Shown: positions 8,809 to 20,553 of the stretch, piece after piece | Position numbering within the stretch: the first letter of the stretch is position 1 | Layout: each line of letters starts with the position of its first letter | From: an uncultured Chlorobiaceae bacterium | Lineage (GTDB): Bacteria; Bacteroidota; Chlorobiia; Chlorobiales; Chlorobiaceae | DNA: 64,000 nt | Direction of reading: 5' to 3' | NCBI GenBank assembly: GCA_903851385.1 | Contig: CAINOC010000014.1 | Location: 62,001 to 126,000 of the forward strand | Notes under the pieces: generated by a model | The model's input: only the letters and a program-made list of their open reading frames with translations | What the model was told of the DNA's origin: nothing | Database searches by the model: none | Translations under genes and position numbers: made by a program

Positions 8809-10929
8809 ATGACCGGTTCTACCTCGATAGTCTACCTGAAGGGAGTAGGGACAAAAAAAGCATCAATTCTTCAAGAGGCAGGTATTGCGACAATCAATGA
8901 TCTTTTTGATTACTTCCCTCGCCGATATCTCGATCGGCGTGCCATGAAAAGTATCAACAACCTTGTCGATGGCGAAACCGTCACGGTTGTTGGTACAATA
9001 ATGAAAACCCAGCTTGAGGGCGATACTCCAGGGAAGGCACGTTTCAAGGCATGGCTTGGTGACGCTACAGGCGTTCTTGAACTGACCTGGTTCAGGGGAG
9101 TGCGATACTTTTCTCGCAGCATCCTTCAAGGTGAAGCTCTTGCCGTCCACGGCAAAGTTGGTTATTTCGGTCGTCATGCGCAGATGCAGCATCCCGATTT
9201 CGACCGTCTCAGTCTGAACGTTCATGATGCGGGCTACGGGGAGTCAAGCGATTTTGACCTCTACCATACAGGCAAGATTATCCCTCTCTACCCGACAAGT
9301 GAGGCCATGAAACAGGCAGGCCTGACCTCCCGGCAGATGCGTAATCTTGTTGTGAGGGCTTTTGACGATATAGTGCCCGGCAAAGAGGAAAACCTAAGTG
9401 CATCCATTCTTTCAGCCTGCAATCTGCTGCCGCTGGCCGAGGCATATCGTGAAATTCATTTTCCCTCATCGCATGAAGCGCTTAAGAGGGCTCGTTACCG
9501 TATGAAGTTTACGGAACTGTTTTATGCACAGCTCTTATTTGCCCTCCGCCACAGCGAGATCAGACAGATTAAATCTGCTGTCAGGTTCACCCATTCCGGT
9601 ACAGTCACTGAAAAGCTCTATGCAAGCCTTCCTTATGAGCTGACCGATGCACAGAAAAATGCAATCCGCGAAATATATCGCGACCTCAAAAGCGGCACAC
9701 CTATGAACCGTCTGCTGCAGGGTGATGTCGGTTCGGGTAAAACCATTGTTGCTATGTTTGCCATGGCTCTTGCTGCCGATAACGGCCTTCAGTCCGCATT
9801 CATGGCCCCTACAGAGATTCTTGCGGTGCAGCACTACATTGTAATGAAACGTCTGTTCCAGCCTCTTGGTCTGCAGGTAGGGCTTCTGACTGGGAAGCAA
9901 GGTAAAAAAGAGCGGCAGGCGGTTCTTTCAGCTCTCAGCACAGGAGAGCTCAATATTGCCCTCGGCACCCATGCCATGATTGAAAAGGGTGTCAACTATG
10001 CAGGGCTCGGACTGGTGATTATTGATGAACAGCATCGCTTCGGGGTGCTGCAGCGCAAGGCTCTTCAGGAAAAGGCGACAAATCCGCATGTCCTCCTGAT
10101 GACTGCTACGCCTATACCGCGAACCCTGACCATGGGTGTGTTTGGTGATCTTGATGTTTCCCTCATCCGTCAGATGCCAGCTGGCCGGACTCCGGTGAAA
10201 ACCTATATCAGGAGTGAAAAAGAGAGTCATAAAGTCTATGATTTTCTCCGCTCACAGGTGGCGGAAGGAAGACAGGGTTATATTGTGTATCCTCTGGTTG
10301 AGGAATCTGAAAAAATGGATATGAAAGCCGCTGTGGAAAGTTATCAGCAACTCTCTTCCGAACTCTTTCCTGACCTCCGGCTTGGATTGATTCACGGCCA
10401 GATGACGCCTGATCAGAAAGAGGATGTGATGGGTCAGTTCCGCAGAGGCGATCTTCACCTGCTCGTGGGAACGACCGTGATTGAGGTTGGTGTTGATGTC
10501 CCGAATGCCACTGTTATGATCATTGAGCATGCCGAGCGATTTGGCCTTGCCCAGCTTCACCAGCTCAGGGGGCGGGTTGGTCGCGGTGAGCATCGCTCCA
10601 CCTGCTTTCTTCTCTATGCAAAGCTTACGGACGAAGCCCGCGAACGTATGGCGGCAATGGAGTCAACGACTGACGGCTTCATCATATCCGAAATCGATGC
10701 AAAAATAAGAGGCGTTGGAAATATTCTCGGAAAAGAGCAGTCAGGAACCCTGAGTGGATTAAGGATTGCCGATTTGAACTGCGATTTTGATATCATGCAC
10801 TCTGCCCGCTCTGCGGCATTCAAACTTGTCGCAGATGATCCGCTATTAAAGGCGGCAGATCACCGCATGATCAGAAACTATTATGATCGTTATTACCGTG
10901 AACGCTCCTCTCTGGGTGATATCGGTTAG
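8809..10929 (+). CDS. recG: ATP-dependent DNA helicase RecG
   Basis: Branch-migrating helicase that regresses stalled replication forks and processes Holliday junctions. The protein has 706 residues. An N-terminal wedge/OB region ([15 protein letters not shown], then the GTVTVVGTI-like strand) is followed by the two helicase lobes, with Walker [17 protein letters not shown] in the DExH position, [10 protein letters not shown], and the late motifs [16 protein letters not shown] and [12 protein letters not shown] 8809 is preferred over GTG 8767 because [14 protein letters not shown] fits the family start. rsgA follows after 36 bases. Confidence 0.95.
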   Translation: MTGSTSIVYLKGVGTKKASILQEAGIATINDLFDYFPRRYLDRRAMKSINNLVDGETVTVVGTIMKTQLEGDTPGKARFKAWLGDATGVLELTWFRGVRYFSRSILQGEALAVHGKVGYFGRHAQMQHPDFDRLSLNVHDAGYGESSDFDLYHTGKIIPLYPTSEAMKQAGLTSRQMRNLVVRAFDDIVPGKEENLSASILSACNLLPLAEAYREIHFPSSHEALKRARYRMKFTELFYAQLLFALRHSEIRQIKSAVRFTHSGTVTEKLYASLPYELTDAQKNAIREIYRDLKSGTPMNRLLQGDVGSGKTIVAMFAMALAADNGLQSAFMAPTEILAVQHYIVMKRLFQPLGLQVGLLTGKQGKKERQAVLSALSTGELNIALGTHAMIEKGVNYAGLGLVIIDEQHRFGVLQRKALQEKATNPHVLLMTATPIPRTLTMGVFGDLDVSLIRQMPAGRTPVKTYIRSEKESHKVYDFLRSQVAEGRQGYIVYPLVEESEKMDMKAAVESYQQLSSELFPDLRLGLIHGQMTPDQKEDVMGQFRRGDLHLLVGTTVIEVGVDVPNATVMIIEHAERFGLAQLHQLRGRVGRGEHRSTCFLLYAKLTDEARERMAAMESTTDGFIISEIDAKIRGVGNILGKEQSGTLSGLRIADLNCDFDIMHSARSAAFKLVADDPLLKAADHRMIRNYYDRYYRERSSLGDIG

Positions 10930-10965
10930 ATTTGTTGAACAAGAAGGACATAGAGTAGTTTGAAA

Positions 10966-11925
10966 ATGAACATGAAAAGTCAGCATGAACCGGTTCCTGG
11001 TGGACTTGTCACCGAGGTGTCCGGCGCATCATATATTGTTATTGCCGACGACGGCACCGAATTTCGTGCTCGCACCTTTCCCGGCACAAAAGCCGATAAT
11101 GGCGATACTTCACTTGTTGTTGTCGGTGACAGGGTTGAGCTGAAACTGATTGAGACAGGAACTGCATTATCTGAGGCAGTTATAATATTTGTGCACCCTC
11201 GCAGAAGTGCCCTGACAAGAAAGAGGGATGTCCGCAGGAACCGAAGCAAAGAGAAAACCCAGGTAATTGCGGCCAATATCGATCAGCTGGTCGTAGTTGT
11301 TTCTGCCTATGAGCCACTCCTCAACACCCGCCTGATTGACCGCTACCTTGTCTTTGCCGAATCTGAAAAGCTTGAAACCATTATTGTCGTTAACAAGATG
11401 GATCTTGAGGACTCAACAGAGACAAGCGAGCTGATGAAGCCATACAAGGCTCTCGGGTACACTGTTTTTTATACAAGTGCCGAAAAGAAGCGCGGCATGA
11501 AATCTCTTAAAAAAGCTCTTGCCGGCAAGCTTTCAGCTTTCAGCGGTCACTCAGGCGTTGGAAAGTCAACCCTGATCAATCAGCTCTTTGGCTACGAACG
11601 CTTAAAAACCGGCGAAACAAACTGGAAGACAGGAAAAGGCCTTCACACAACCAGTAACTCTGTTATGCTTCTTCTTCCCGGTGGAGGATACATTATCGAC
11701 ACTCCCGGAATACGAGAGTTTAACCTTGCCGACATTACCAGGGAGAACCTGCGTTTTTACTTTAAAGAGTTTCTTGCCTTTATGCATGAGTGTGCATTCT
11801 CTTCATGCACGCATACCGTAGAGCCGGGGTGCGCAATTCTCGGTGCAGTTGAGTCGGGCCGTATTGATTCTGACCGTTACGAGAGTTACCTTGCAATCTA
11901 TGAAAGCACTGACCGGGATAGTTGA
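10966..11925 (+). CDS. rsgA: Small ribosomal subunit biogenesis GTPase RsgA
   Basis: Circularly permuted GTPase that helps mature the 30S subunit. An OB-fold comes first, with VVGDRVEL and the basic RRSALTRKRDVRRNR. The GTPase motifs then run in permuted order: G4 NKMDL, G1 GHSGVGKST, G3 DTPG. The C-terminal zinc knuckle is visible as HECAFSSCTHTVEPGCAI. TTG at 10960 and ATG at 10966 and 10972 are all possible starts; 10966 is reported. It lies between recG and the aldehyde dehydrogenase in one probable transcript. Confidence 0.94.
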   Translation: MNMKSQHEPVPGGLVTEVSGASYIVIADDGTEFRARTFPGTKADNGDTSLVVVGDRVELKLIETGTALSEAVIIFVHPRRSALTRKRDVRRNRSKEKTQVIAANIDQLVVVVSAYEPLLNTRLIDRYLVFAESEKLETIIVVNKMDLEDSTETSELMKPYKALGYTVFYTSAEKKRGMKSLKKALAGKLSAFSGHSGVGKSTLINQLFGYERLKTGETNWKTGKGLHTTSNSVMLLLPGGGYIIDTPGIREFNLADITRENLRFYFKEFLAFMHECAFSSCTHTVEPGCAILGAVESGRIDSDRYESYLAIYESTDRDS

Positions 11926-11976
11926 CACTGCTTTGTTGTTTCTCTGGTTTCTATCATTCTTGAACCGTTTTGACCA

Positions 11977-13359
11977 ATGATTATTACCGTCAATCCAGCC
12001 ACGGCGGAACCGATTGCCGAATATCAAACCATGACATCCGGTGAAATTCGCGAAGTAATAACCCAGTCTTACTGGGACTATATTTCCTGGAGAGAGCTCT
12101 CCATCGCTGAGCGTAGTGTGCAGATGAAACGCCTTGCCAAACTCCTTCGCCTGGAAAAAGACCAGCATGCAGCCCTGATAAGTCTTGAAATGGGTAAGCC
12201 CCTTACACAGGCAGTGGCGGAAGTGGAAAAATCCGCATGGGTCTGCGATTATTATGCCGACAATGCAGCCTCTTTTTTAAAACCCGAAGAGAGCAATCTT
12301 GATGGGGGAGTCAGGGGAGTGGTCAAATTCGAACCCATCGGCCTTGTTCTCGGCATCATGCCATGGAATTTTCCCTTCTGGCAGGTTTTCCGTTTTGCCG
12401 CACCAGCCATAATGGCAGGTAACGGCATTATTCTTAAGCACTCCCCGAATGTCACCGGATCAGCCATTGCCATAGAACAGCTTTTTCGCGATGCCGGATT
12501 TCCTGCTCATCTATACAGTGCTGTGCATATCGATCTCGTAGATGTTGATCGATTGACCGGTTTCATGATTGAACATCCCGCCATACAGGGAGTCTCGTTG
12601 ACGGGCAGTACTGCTGCAGGTCGGGCAGTTGCTGCCAAGTCAGGTAAAGCACTGAAAACAAGCGTCCTTGAACTCGGCGGCAGTGATCCCTACATTGTGC
12701 TCGATGATGCTGACATCCCCCAGGCTGTAGATATCTGTGCCGTAGCGCGTCTTCTCAATGCCGGACAAAGCTGTATAGCTGCCAAGCGCTTTATTGTGCA
12801 GGCCAGTGTGTTTGAGCAGTTCGAAAACCTGCTTCTCCAGCGCATGCAATCGGCTGTGATGGGTGACCCATTGGACCCGGCCGTTGAGGTCGGACCTCTT
12901 GCCCGCCACGATCTCCGCGAGCAGCTTCACAGTCAAGTCACACGAAGTGTTGCCGAAGGGGCGCGCCTGCTTTGCGGTGGCACCATTCCAGAAGGCAAAG
13001 GCTTTTTCTATCCGCCAACTGTTCTCTCCGGTGTTCACAAATGCATGGAAGTCTATAGCGAAGAAACGTTCGGGCCGGTTGCAACCCTTATTGAAGCAAA
13101 GGACGACAATGAAGCTATCCTTATTGCAAATGATACCCCCTATGGTCTTGGATCAGCAGTCTTTTCCGGCAACACCGAAAGGGCGCTTGCCATTGCCGAT
13201 CAACTTGAAGCAGGCTGCTGTTTTATCAACAGTATGGTGAAATCCGATCCACGTCTGCCTTTTGGCGGAGTCAAACAGTCAGGGTATGGTCGCGAACTTT
13301 CCAGTTACGGAATTCATGAGTTTGTGAACATAAAAAGTATCTGCTTCAAGGATAGGTGA
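11977..13359 (+). CDS. NAD(P)-dependent succinate-semialdehyde dehydrogenase-like aldehyde dehydrogenase
   Basis: The 460-residue protein is a complete aldehyde dehydrogenase of the short succinate-semialdehyde group. Key residues are present: Asn131 in MPWNFPFWQ, Lys154 in ILKHSPN, Glu232 in LELGGSDP, and the catalytic Cys266 in NAGQSCIAAKR, with the closing SGYGRELSSYG. The substrate is inferred from overall resemblance; other small aldehydes are possible. It follows rsgA by 51 bases and ends 78 bases from the convergent DUF255 gene. Its metabolic role in a green sulfur bacterium is not shown by the context. Confidence 0.85.
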   Translation: MIITVNPATAEPIAEYQTMTSGEIREVITQSYWDYISWRELSIAERSVQMKRLAKLLRLEKDQHAALISLEMGKPLTQAVAEVEKSAWVCDYYADNAASFLKPEESNLDGGVRGVVKFEPIGLVLGIMPWNFPFWQVFRFAAPAIMAGNGIILKHSPNVTGSAIAIEQLFRDAGFPAHLYSAVHIDLVDVDRLTGFMIEHPAIQGVSLTGSTAAGRAVAAKSGKALKTSVLELGGSDPYIVLDDADIPQAVDICAVARLLNAGQSCIAAKRFIVQASVFEQFENLLLQRMQSAVMGDPLDPAVEVGPLARHDLREQLHSQVTRSVAEGARLLCGGTIPEGKGFFYPPTVLSGVHKCMEVYSEETFGPVATLIEAKDDNEAILIANDTPYGLGSAVFSGNTERALAIADQLEAGCCFINSMVKSDPRLPFGGVKQSGYGRELSSYGIHEFVNIKSICFKDR

Positions 13360-13437
13360 TATTTTTATATGGCAGGACTGGCATCAACCTGAAAGTTGTT
13401 AGTGCCTATGCTTCATAACGCTTATCCCCGTTGCTAT

Positions 13438-15555
13438 CTATTGCGTTACCTTGTCGAGGGTTTCAGCAAGCTTTTCCGGATCATTTATTGGCATCAGGCA
13501 TCTACGGTCGATACAGACCGATGCTTGTGGATAGACAGCAGCAGTCTGAATGCTTTCCGGAAATTGTTGTAATGCGATAAGTTCATTCGAAGCGTGCATG
13601 ATGACGTTTCCCGGCAGGTATCGCTCGTCAGCAACTGCTCGCAGTTGAGCCATCTCTGGCGCGAGGAGCTCTCCTGAAAGAACAACCCTGCTTTTTCTTT
13701 TGCGTGCAAAGTTCAGGGCAACCAGCATCTGTGGCAGAGCATGGCTGTTTTCAGCAAGCATGGTGCCACATGACTTGATGGTTTCTTCCGCCCTGATTGA
13801 AAACTTTTCTTCTCCGGTTATTTCACTCAGCCGCAGAAGGTTCAACGCGCTGATCGAGTTTGCCGAAGGCTCAGCACCGTCATAATCTTCCTTGAGTCTC
13901 AACGGGACCGTATTGTCATCAACAGCAGTACTGAAAAACCCTCCATGCGTAGTGTCGTAAAAAAGGCTGTTCTGCAGTTCTGCAAGTTCCAGAGCGGTCT
14001 GTAAATATTGCGGTTCAAAAGATGCTTCGTACAAGTCTATCAGTCCCTGCACAAAAAATGCATAATCTTCAGCTTTTCCTGATATAGCAGCGTTGCCATC
14101 TCTATATCGGCGCAGCAGAAGACCTTTATTGCTGTTATAGAGTTTATCCAGAATAAAGCCTGCAGCTTTCCTGGCAGCGGCAAGGTATGGGTCGTGATGT
14201 AAAACTCTGTAACCCTTTGCCAAGGCTGAAATCATAAGACCATTCCATGCTGTGAGTATTTTATCGTCAAGAAAGGGTCTGGGTCTTTTTCCCCTCGCCG
14301 TATATAGCTTTGCTCGAGCATCATCAAGAAGTGCGTTGATTTCTTCAGGTGTCTTTCCAAACTGATCTGCCGTTTCCTCTATGGTGGCTTGCTGCACCAG
14401 AATATTTTTGCCGATAAACTCTCCATGTGGATCATGCAGTACATTTCCTTCAGAGCTTATACCGTAGGTAAATGAGAAGATCGTGGAGAGTGTTTCATCT
14501 TCGAGAATCTCCCGAAGCTCATCAGCACTCCAGAGATAGAATGCTCCCTCTTTTTTTACGTTGCCGGATTCTCTCTCCAGGCTGTCTGCATCTTCAGCTG
14601 AGTAAAACCCGCCATCAGGCGAAGTCAAATCATAAAGCACATAGTTAAAAATGTCTTCCGCTACACTCTTGAAAAAGTCATCACCGCTGCACTGAAAGGC
14701 TTCAAGATAGGAGACGGCAAGTTGGGCATTGTCGTAAAGCATTTTTTCAAAATGAGGCACATGCCAGCGGGCATCGGTAGAGTAACGAGCAAACCCTCCA
14801 CCACCTTTACCTGTAACCCCGATATGGTCGTGAATTCCTCCTTCAGCCATTTTTTTCAGGGTATTGAGCGCCATCCCCAGTGCTTTTTTGTTCCCGGTAT
14901 AGTAAGCGTAGCTGAACAGAAAGCTTAGCAATACGGGCCGGGGAAATTTTGGAGCTCCGCCAAAACCTCCAAACCGGGAGTCATAATTGTTTTCAAGCCA
15001 TCCGAAGCATTTTTTCTGTGCCTCATTGTCACCAAGGAGAACAGCAGGATTCTTGGTCGAAAGTTGATCAAGAGAGTTGAAAAAACTGTTGGAACTCGCA
15101 ATAATTTTTATTTTTTCACTCTTCCACAGACGGGCTATGGATACAAGTATAGTTTTAAATCCCGGCAGACCATACCGGTCTTCAGGAGGAAAATAACTGC
15201 CTCCATAAAAAGGCTTTCTTTCGGGAGTAAGCCAAACGGACATAGGCCAGCCACCATTTCCAGTGCTTGACTGAAGATAATTCATATAGAGACGGTCAAC
15301 ATCAGGAAGCTCTTCGCGGTCGACCTTTACCGAGACGAAATTCCGGTTCAGCAGTTCGGCGATTTCTCTGTTTTCAAACGATTCCCGCTCCATGACATGG
15401 CACCAATGGCAAGTTGAATAGCCTATGGAGAGGAACAACGGTATGTTTTCATGTTCAGCTTTTTCAAAAGCCTCGTTTCCCCACCGATACCAGTCCACAG
15501 GATTCCGAGCATGCTGCAAGAGATAGGGACTTTTTTCAAGGGCGAGCCGGTTCAT
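13438..15555 (-). CDS. Thioredoxin-fold DUF255 (YyaL/SPATA20 family) protein
   Basis: A 705-residue protein with an N-terminal thioredoxin-like DUF255 domain. It begins [16 protein letters not shown] and carries a CHWC redox motif at Cys49 and Cys52. The rest has the alpha/alpha-barrel pattern of the six-hairpin glycosidase/epimerase fold ([15 protein letters not shown]-like segment, then [11 protein letters not shown]). The family occurs from bacteria to mammals and its reaction is not known. No signal peptide is present, so it is probably cytoplasmic. It stands alone, with its promoter in the 260-base gap before 15816. Confidence 0.88.
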   Translation of the reverse strand: MNRLALEKSPYLLQHARNPVDWYRWGNEAFEKAEHENIPLFLSIGYSTCHWCHVMERESFENREIAELLNRNFVSVKVDREELPDVDRLYMNYLQSSTGNGGWPMSVWLTPERKPFYGGSYFPPEDRYGLPGFKTILVSIARLWKSEKIKIIASSNSFFNSLDQLSTKNPAVLLGDNEAQKKCFGWLENNYDSRFGGFGGAPKFPRPVLLSFLFSYAYYTGNKKALGMALNTLKKMAEGGIHDHIGVTGKGGGGFARYSTDARWHVPHFEKMLYDNAQLAVSYLEAFQCSGDDFFKSVAEDIFNYVLYDLTSPDGGFYSAEDADSLERESGNVKKEGAFYLWSADELREILEDETLSTIFSFTYGISSEGNVLHDPHGEFIGKNILVQQATIEETADQFGKTPEEINALLDDARAKLYTARGKRPRPFLDDKILTAWNGLMISALAKGYRVLHHDPYLAAARKAAGFILDKLYNSNKGLLLRRYRDGNAAISGKAEDYAFFVQGLIDLYEASFEPQYLQTALELAELQNSLFYDTTHGGFFSTAVDDNTVPLRLKEDYDGAEPSANSISALNLLRLSEITGEEKFSIRAEETIKSCGTMLAENSHALPQMLVALNFARKRKSRVVLSGELLAPEMAQLRAVADERYLPGNVIMHASNELIALQQFPESIQTAAVYPQASVCIDRRCLMPINDPEKLAETLDKVTQ

Positions 15556-15815
15556 TTCCTATATGATTATTGGTCATAGTAGAGCCATGGAGCGTTTATT
15601 ATAGAACAACCTTAACCATTTCTTGAGTCTCTAAGTTCTTGGGTTTTGAAACCATTGTTATAGAAGAGAGTATACTCGGAAAAGATAAAAGCGGAGAGAA
15701 TGGCAGGGGAGATTAAACGTCGAAAGCTATGATAATATGCAGAGGTATAATGGCTAATCATCCGGGATTTATGCCCGCTTGAACAGTTTACTTGACAGGT
15801 TTTGATTGGTCTTAA

Positions 15816-18350
15816 TTATTTAACAAGATATTTGGTAAGTATTTTTTCAAGTTCCGATGTGTTGATAGGTTTGGAGATATAATCGTCCATTCCGGCACTG
15901 ATGCATTTTTCCCGGTCGCCAACCATTGCATGAGCTGTCATTGCCACAATCGGAACGCCCGGTGTTCCGCAACGCTCCGGATCATTTCTTATGATTCCGG
16001 TAGTTTCATAGCCATCCATTTCAGGCATCTGGCAATCCATTAAAACAAGATCGTATACTTTATTGCGCATAGCCTCAAGGGCCTCTGTTCCGCTGGAAAC
16101 AATATCAGAAAAGAGACCCAGTTTTTTAAGCATGGACATCGTTACTTTCTGATTGACAGGGTTGTCTTCAACGACAAGGATATTGAATGTTTTAGTAGCA
16201 GGTTGCTGCTCAGTTATACCTTTATGTTTATTCGGGCTTTCCGGTGCAAGCTTTTCAATATTCAGAATATCTTCGATGGAGTGGAAAAGTTCCATACGCC
16301 TGACAGGTTTCTGGAGTAATTTAAACTCCCTGGTAACCAAACGGTTTTTTATATCTCCAGACTGGACGGGTGAAGCAAGTATTATTATTTTACAGGTATG
16401 TGTTGCATAAACCGCGTTCACAAACCGGTCCAGTTCATCCCCCGGTTTATGCTGGTTATTTATATCAAGAATTACGGCATCCCAAGACTCAAGTGCTTCT
16501 GGATTATAATGGCCTTTATTAATCAAAGAAAGTGCTGTTTCAATACTGGAAACCGGGGTATAAAAGCACTTCCAGGAGTCAAGAAGTTCGCAGAGCATAT
16601 CGAGCGCAGTTGTATTGCTATTGACAACAAGAACTCTCGGCTCAACTGTTCCATGCACTGATACCGGAAGCTTTTCAGGCAAACACTTCTGTTTTTCAAG
16701 CACAACATCAAAGCTGAAAACAGAGCCCTTCCCTGGTTGGCTTTCCACTGAGATGTTGCCACCCATTTTGTTGACAAGATAGTGTGAAATCGACAAGCCG
16801 AGACCTGTTCCTCCGTATTTCCTTGCCGTTGAACCGTCCGCCTGGATAAACGGCTTAAATATAGAGCTTATAACCTCAGGTTGTATGCCAATACCTGTAT
16901 CGCGGATGGTACATCTGATTAACACATCTGTTTCTGTTTCCTTTTCAGGCATGACACTTACTACTATATCGCCATGATGAGTAAATTTTACAGCATTACT
17001 GATAAGGTTAACAAAAACCTGTCTGATTCTTACCGGATCACCGATCAATGCAAACGGAAAATCTTTACCGGTTACAATCGTTAATTCGAGTCCTTTAGCC
17101 TGTGCTGCAAAGCCAAGCATTCCGCAAACATTTTCAAGGAGTTCGAGGAGATCAAAATCAACGATATCGAGTTCAAGGCAGTTTGCTTCAATCTTGGAAA
17201 AATCAAGAATATCGTTAATGATTTCCAGAAGGTTCTGGCCGCTGTTGATAATGGTCTCAACATACTTTTGCTGTTCAGGATCAAGTATTGTATCAACAAG
17301 CATTTCGGACATTCCAATAATGCCTCCCATAGGTGTCCGTATTTCATGGCTCATATTAGCCAGAAACTGGCTCTTTGCTGCATTGGCTTCACTTGCTTCC
17401 CTGACTTTGTCTTCAAGCTTTCTGTTGATGTCCTGCAACTCTTTTCTTGCAAGGTTAGCATCTTCAATGAGGTTCAGCAGTACTGACCTTTGCTGTTCCC
17501 GGTAGAGTTTGTTATCCGTCTCATCATCATATGTTTTCGGATCTTCTTCTGAAAAAAAATCATCATCAATACTGGAATGCTGCAGCAAATCATCATGTTC
17601 AGAAGAGAGGGCGTCTGAAACAATGCCGGTATATTTTATGAGTTCCTGTCTCAGTTCTCCGACAATAGTTTTCAGTCCGTTTATGCGCAGTTCTCTACCT
17701 ATCATAACACGGTTGAAGCGCTCAAGATCGTTCAGCATTCTTTTTAGCTCTATTTCCATTCTCTTACGATCGGAAATATCTGACACAAGTACAGTAACAG
17801 AGGCAACCTCACCATTGATCAGAGAAGGACCAAAACGTGATTCAATGTCAAGGGTTTCTCCGTGAGGAAGAGCGAGTTGAGACTCGATTACTGTCGGTTT
17901 TCCGGTGATGAAAGCCTTTTCCATTGCCTTATGAAAGTGGCTTTCGTGTTCTGGTTCAATGATATACTCACAAAGGTGTTCACCTGGCTGCAGCAAATTT
18001 TTATATCCGGGCAGGGATCGGTTGATATAGGTTATAGTGTGGCTGTTGTCAACAGCAATAATGGTATCAGTACTGTTGGCAAGAATCAGATTGAGGGTAT
18101 TCTGGCTTAGACGTAAAGAGTTCAATGCCTCTTGCAGTTTCGACTGCGACGATTCGAGTTCAAAGTTTTTATCTTCGATCTGCCGCTTAACATCCGAAAG
18201 TTCAATTGATTTTCTGATCAGTTTGATATTCTGATCAAGGAGAGCTGCCTGTTTTTGCCGAAGTTCCTGTTCAATACGGCTGCTTTGCAACGAGGCTTTT
18301 TCCAGCTCTATTATTCTCTGCTGAAGTTGGCTGTAATCCACGTTTATCAT
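15816..18350 (-). CDS. Hybrid histidine kinase with PAS, HisKA, HATPase and two receiver domains
   Basis: 844 residues. A coiled coil (1-85) leads to a PAS domain (about 85-195), a second coil, the HisKA domain with phospho-acceptor His335 in [10 protein letters not shown], and the ATPase domain ([15 protein letters not shown] at 484-489, [10 protein letters not shown]). The first receiver (about 571-695) keeps Asp629 and Lys681 but has Asn576-Ser577 where acidic residues bind Mg, so it is probably degenerate. The second (722-844) is complete, with Asp772 in [10 protein letters not shown]. No membrane segment is seen, so sensing is cytoplasmic. It lies 44 bases downstream of a FIST sensor gene, which probably supplies the input. 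No HPt domain is present; the final output is not in this gene. Confidence 0.9.
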   Translation of the reverse strand: MINVDYSQLQQRIIELEKASLQSSRIEQELRQKQAALLDQNIKLIRKSIELSDVKRQIEDKNFELESSQSKLQEALNSLRLSQNTLNLILANSTDTIIAVDNSHTITYINRSLPGYKNLLQPGEHLCEYIIEPEHESHFHKAMEKAFITGKPTVIESQLALPHGETLDIESRFGPSLINGEVASVTVLVSDISDRKRMEIELKRMLNDLERFNRVMIGRELRINGLKTIVGELRQELIKYTGIVSDALSSEHDDLLQHSSIDDDFFSEEDPKTYDDETDNKLYREQQRSVLLNLIEDANLARKELQDINRKLEDKVREASEANAAKSQFLANMSHEIRTPMGGIIGMSEMLVDTILDPEQQKYVETIINSGQNLLEIINDILDFSKIEANCLELDIVDFDLLELLENVCGMLGFAAQAKGLELTIVTGKDFPFALIGDPVRIRQVFVNLISNAVKFTHHGDIVVSVMPEKETETDVLIRCTIRDTGIGIQPEVISSIFKPFIQADGSTARKYGGTGLGLSISHYLVNKMGGNISVESQPGKGSVFSFDVVLEKQKCLPEKLPVSVHGTVEPRVLVVNSNTTALDMLCELLDSWKCFYTPVSSIETALSLINKGHYNPEALESWDAVILDINNQHKPGDELDRFVNAVYATHTCKIIILASPVQSGDIKNRLVTREFKLLQKPVRRMELFHSIEDILNIEKLAPESPNKHKGITEQQPATKTFNILVVEDNPVNQKVTMSMLKKLGLFSDIVSSGTEALEAMRNKVYDLVLMDCQMPEMDGYETTGIIRNDPERCGTPGVPIVAMTAHAMVGDREKCISAGMDDYISKPINTSELEKILTKYLVK

Positions 18351-18394
18351 GACCTGTTTTTGGGGAAAAAGGTTATGGCAATGATTGGTACTTT

Positions 18395-19600
18395 TTATTC
18401 TTTTCCTAGCACCCAGAGAACAACTGTTTCGTTATGAAATTTTACCGATGAAAGTTCTTTTTTTGTTTTATCAATTGGGCCTATTTCTCCATAGGTATAA
18501 AAGCCTATCAGAGGAACATCAAGACCGATAATCTCACGGACGGCATCTACCTCCTCCAGGATTCTCCGACCGAGAACAAGCTTTCTTCCAACACAGCTGA
18601 ACATGATAATGGCCTGAGGAGTTGCTCCTGCAAGAGACTTTTTTGCCTGTTCAGCAGCTTCCCTGGCTCCGTTGATGATATCTCCCCTTGAGGCAGTTGT
18701 AAGTGTCACTTCACTGCCTTCAGGAATAGATGCTGCCAGTGAAATTGTTCCTTTTTCATGATCGACGGATAAACCGCAGCGCAATTGAAAAATGCTTTGA
18801 CTGCTGTTCGATGGATTTTTGTCAATAATACCAAATGGATATTCCAGGCAAACGGCAGGAAGTCTTCCAGCTCTTTCTTCACCCAGAAAATCTTTATAAA
18901 GATCAAGTGCATTGGTGTGCTCAAACTCTTTAACAACATTTCCTTCCGAGGATGTACAGGTAAAGCTGTTTCCTATCGATGAAAAGCCGCTCCTGACACC
19001 GATACCTGTTCTGAAACCCTTCTTTTTAATCACCATCAGACCGGTGATGGCATCTTTATATACTATCCCGTTATAATACTGAAAGGTACTCTCGAACCTT
19101 TCGTCATCGCCAAGGTAGCCACCAGTAATCTCAAAATCTTTACCCAGAACCGATTGCAGTCCCTCAAGCACCTTAAGGCCATCACCACCCATTCCGTTAG
19201 GAAAAACCAGGAGGGATGCATCGGGATCAACTGCAGCTTTGCCGAGAATATCGTTTGCCATTGCTCTACTGCACGCAGCTTCACCACTGCTCATATTATG
19301 TCCTATACCAGTAACAAACTCAAGTTCCTCATTACTGAAAGACATGACAACTACTGATCCTGTCGAAAAACCTGCAGAAGAAATCTCTCCGGCAGTTGTT
19401 CCGCCAACCATGGGGATATCTTTGGCAACAGACGAAATTCCAGCTAGAAGTTCACGATGGTTAAACCGCATTGCACCAAAAACAATCAGTACCCTGGGAG
19501 CTCCGCTATGCTTTTCAATAGCGCTCTGCGTAGCCTCTTTTCCTGCAGAAAATGAATCGGCAAGGTTACTGAACCCTACTCCTATAGTATTGTTTGACAT
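18395..19600 (-). CDS. FIST domain sensory protein
   Basis: A 401-residue protein with FIST N-terminal (about 30-230) and FIST C-terminal (about 240-385) regions. Supporting segments are [54 protein letters not shown], and the late [17 protein letters not shown] with [14 protein letters not shown] domains are proposed to bind small ligands such as amino acids and usually work with kinases or cyclases. The gene precedes the hybrid histidine kinase by 44 bases on the same strand and is very likely its co-transcribed sensor. There is no signal peptide. Confidence 0.9.
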   Translation of the reverse strand: MSNNTIGVGFSNLADSFSAGKEATQSAIEKHSGAPRVLIVFGAMRFNHRELLAGISSVAKDIPMVGGTTAGEISSAGFSTGSVVVMSFSNEELEFVTGIGHNMSSGEAACSRAMANDILGKAAVDPDASLLVFPNGMGGDGLKVLEGLQSVLGKDFEITGGYLGDDERFESTFQYYNGIVYKDAITGLMVIKKKGFRTGIGVRSGFSSIGNSFTCTSSEGNVVKEFEHTNALDLYKDFLGEERAGRLPAVCLEYPFGIIDKNPSNSSQSIFQLRCGLSVDHEKGTISLAASIPEGSEVTLTTASRGDIINGAREAAEQAKKSLAGATPQAIIMFSCVGRKLVLGRRILEEVDAVREIIGLDVPLIGFYTYGEIGPIDKTKKELSSVKFHNETVVLWVLGKE

Positions 19601-20025
19601 AGCGAACTTCCAACAAAGATCAAGAGATTAACAAAATATTAAGATGCTGATATAATTCTTGCATCCCTTCTGACTTTCAGACAATAAGCCGTTAGAGAAG
19701 ACAAGTAAAAAGGTTACTCGCAAACTCCATCTTGAAGGTAAACGATCAATAACGGGGGAGGTTCTTGTCTAATATACAATCAATGCCGGCATTTTTCAGC
19801 GAAATTTCTGATAAAAAGCCCGCTTTGTTACATGACAATAATCCACATTGACTTCTTACAGAAGCAAACCATTGGTTCTGAATTTGCCTTGTTCTATTTT
19901 CATTGCGTGTTGATTTTTCAGCGTATGCATCAGGTGATGCAGTAAGGAGAGGAGAAGTGGAAACAAACTTCCGTCTTCAGGTGAAGCCGGAAGTTGTTAA
20001 CTATAACCCGCAACAGTTCTGAAGC
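19601..20025. other. Gene-free stretch between FIST and LuxR-type genes
   Basis: 425 bases without a convincing gene. It should hold the promoter of the FIST-kinase pair. Its right part holds the terminator of the LuxR-type gene. A 21-codon frame there (19957-20022, plus strand) coincides with the terminator stem and is not called. Confidence 0.5.
19957..19994 (-). terminator. Rho-independent terminator of the LuxR-type gene
   Basis: Arms ACTTCCG-T-CTTCA (19967-19979) and TGAAG-C-CGGAAGT (19982-19994) pair with a single T/C mismatch. On the minus strand the stem is followed by TTTGTTTCC. It lies 32 bases beyond the stop of the gene at 20026. Confidence 0.6.
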
Positions 20026-20553
20026 TTAAAAGGACATAGAGAGCTCAGAAAGGTAGGTCTTGATTGACTGGTGTTTTCCAAGGCCAAGCTTCTTATGCAT
20101 CCTGTATCGTATGCTTTCCATGCCTCTTGTCGATATCCCGACAGAACGGGCAATCTCAATAGTATCGTAATTCAATTTTACAAGCAGGCTTATTCTTAGT
20201 TCACGCTGATTGAGGTTGGGGTGCTTTTTCTGAAGTCTTGACAGAAAAATAGAGTCAGTTTCAGTCAGCTCAATGTTGAGCCGCTTTTCGATTGTTTCGG
20301 TTTCAATCAAACTCAGGCATGAATCAGTCATAAGTCTTTTTACGCCGGCATCAATTTCCAACGCATGTATCTGGTCGAGAAGATTTCGCAATGCATTGGT
20401 TTTTTCTGCGATTGCAGTAGAAACTCTTGTCAGTTCCATATCCTGTGTTGCAACTCTTGTTTTAAGAGTAGCGATCTCTTTTTCAAAATCAAGAGATGAC
20501 TTCTGGTTTTGTATTGCTTCTGTTTTCATGTTGTTATCATGTGGGTTATTCAA
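20026..20553 (-). CDS. LuxR-type HTH regulator with N-terminal coiled coil
   Basis: 175 residues. The first 110 form a predicted coiled coil (EKEIATLKTRVATQDMEL). Residues about 115-170 match a LuxR/GerE-type helix-turn-helix: LNQRELRISLLVKLNYDTIEIARSVGIS, then the recognition-helix region MESIRYRMHKKLGL. There is no receiver domain, so it is not a classical response regulator; the coil probably mediates dimerisation or partner binding. It lies upstream of the FIST-kinase pair on the same strand but is separated from it by a terminator, so a shared pathway is only inferred from proximity. Confidence 0.78.
   Translation of the reverse strand: MNNPHDNNMKTEAIQNQKSSLDFEKEIATLKTRVATQDMELTRVSTAIAEKTNALRNLLDQIHALEIDAGVKRLMTDSCLSLIETETIEKRLNIELTETDSIFLSRLQKKHPNLNQRELRISLLVKLNYDTIEIARSVGISTRGMESIRYRMHKKLGLGKHQSIKTYLSELSMSF

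Noticed and set aside
19957-20022. 21-codon frame starting GTG after AGGAGAGGAG
   Set aside because: The ribosome-binding site is strong, but half the frame is the stem of the terminator of the opposite-strand LuxR-type gene, and the peptide is unrecognised.
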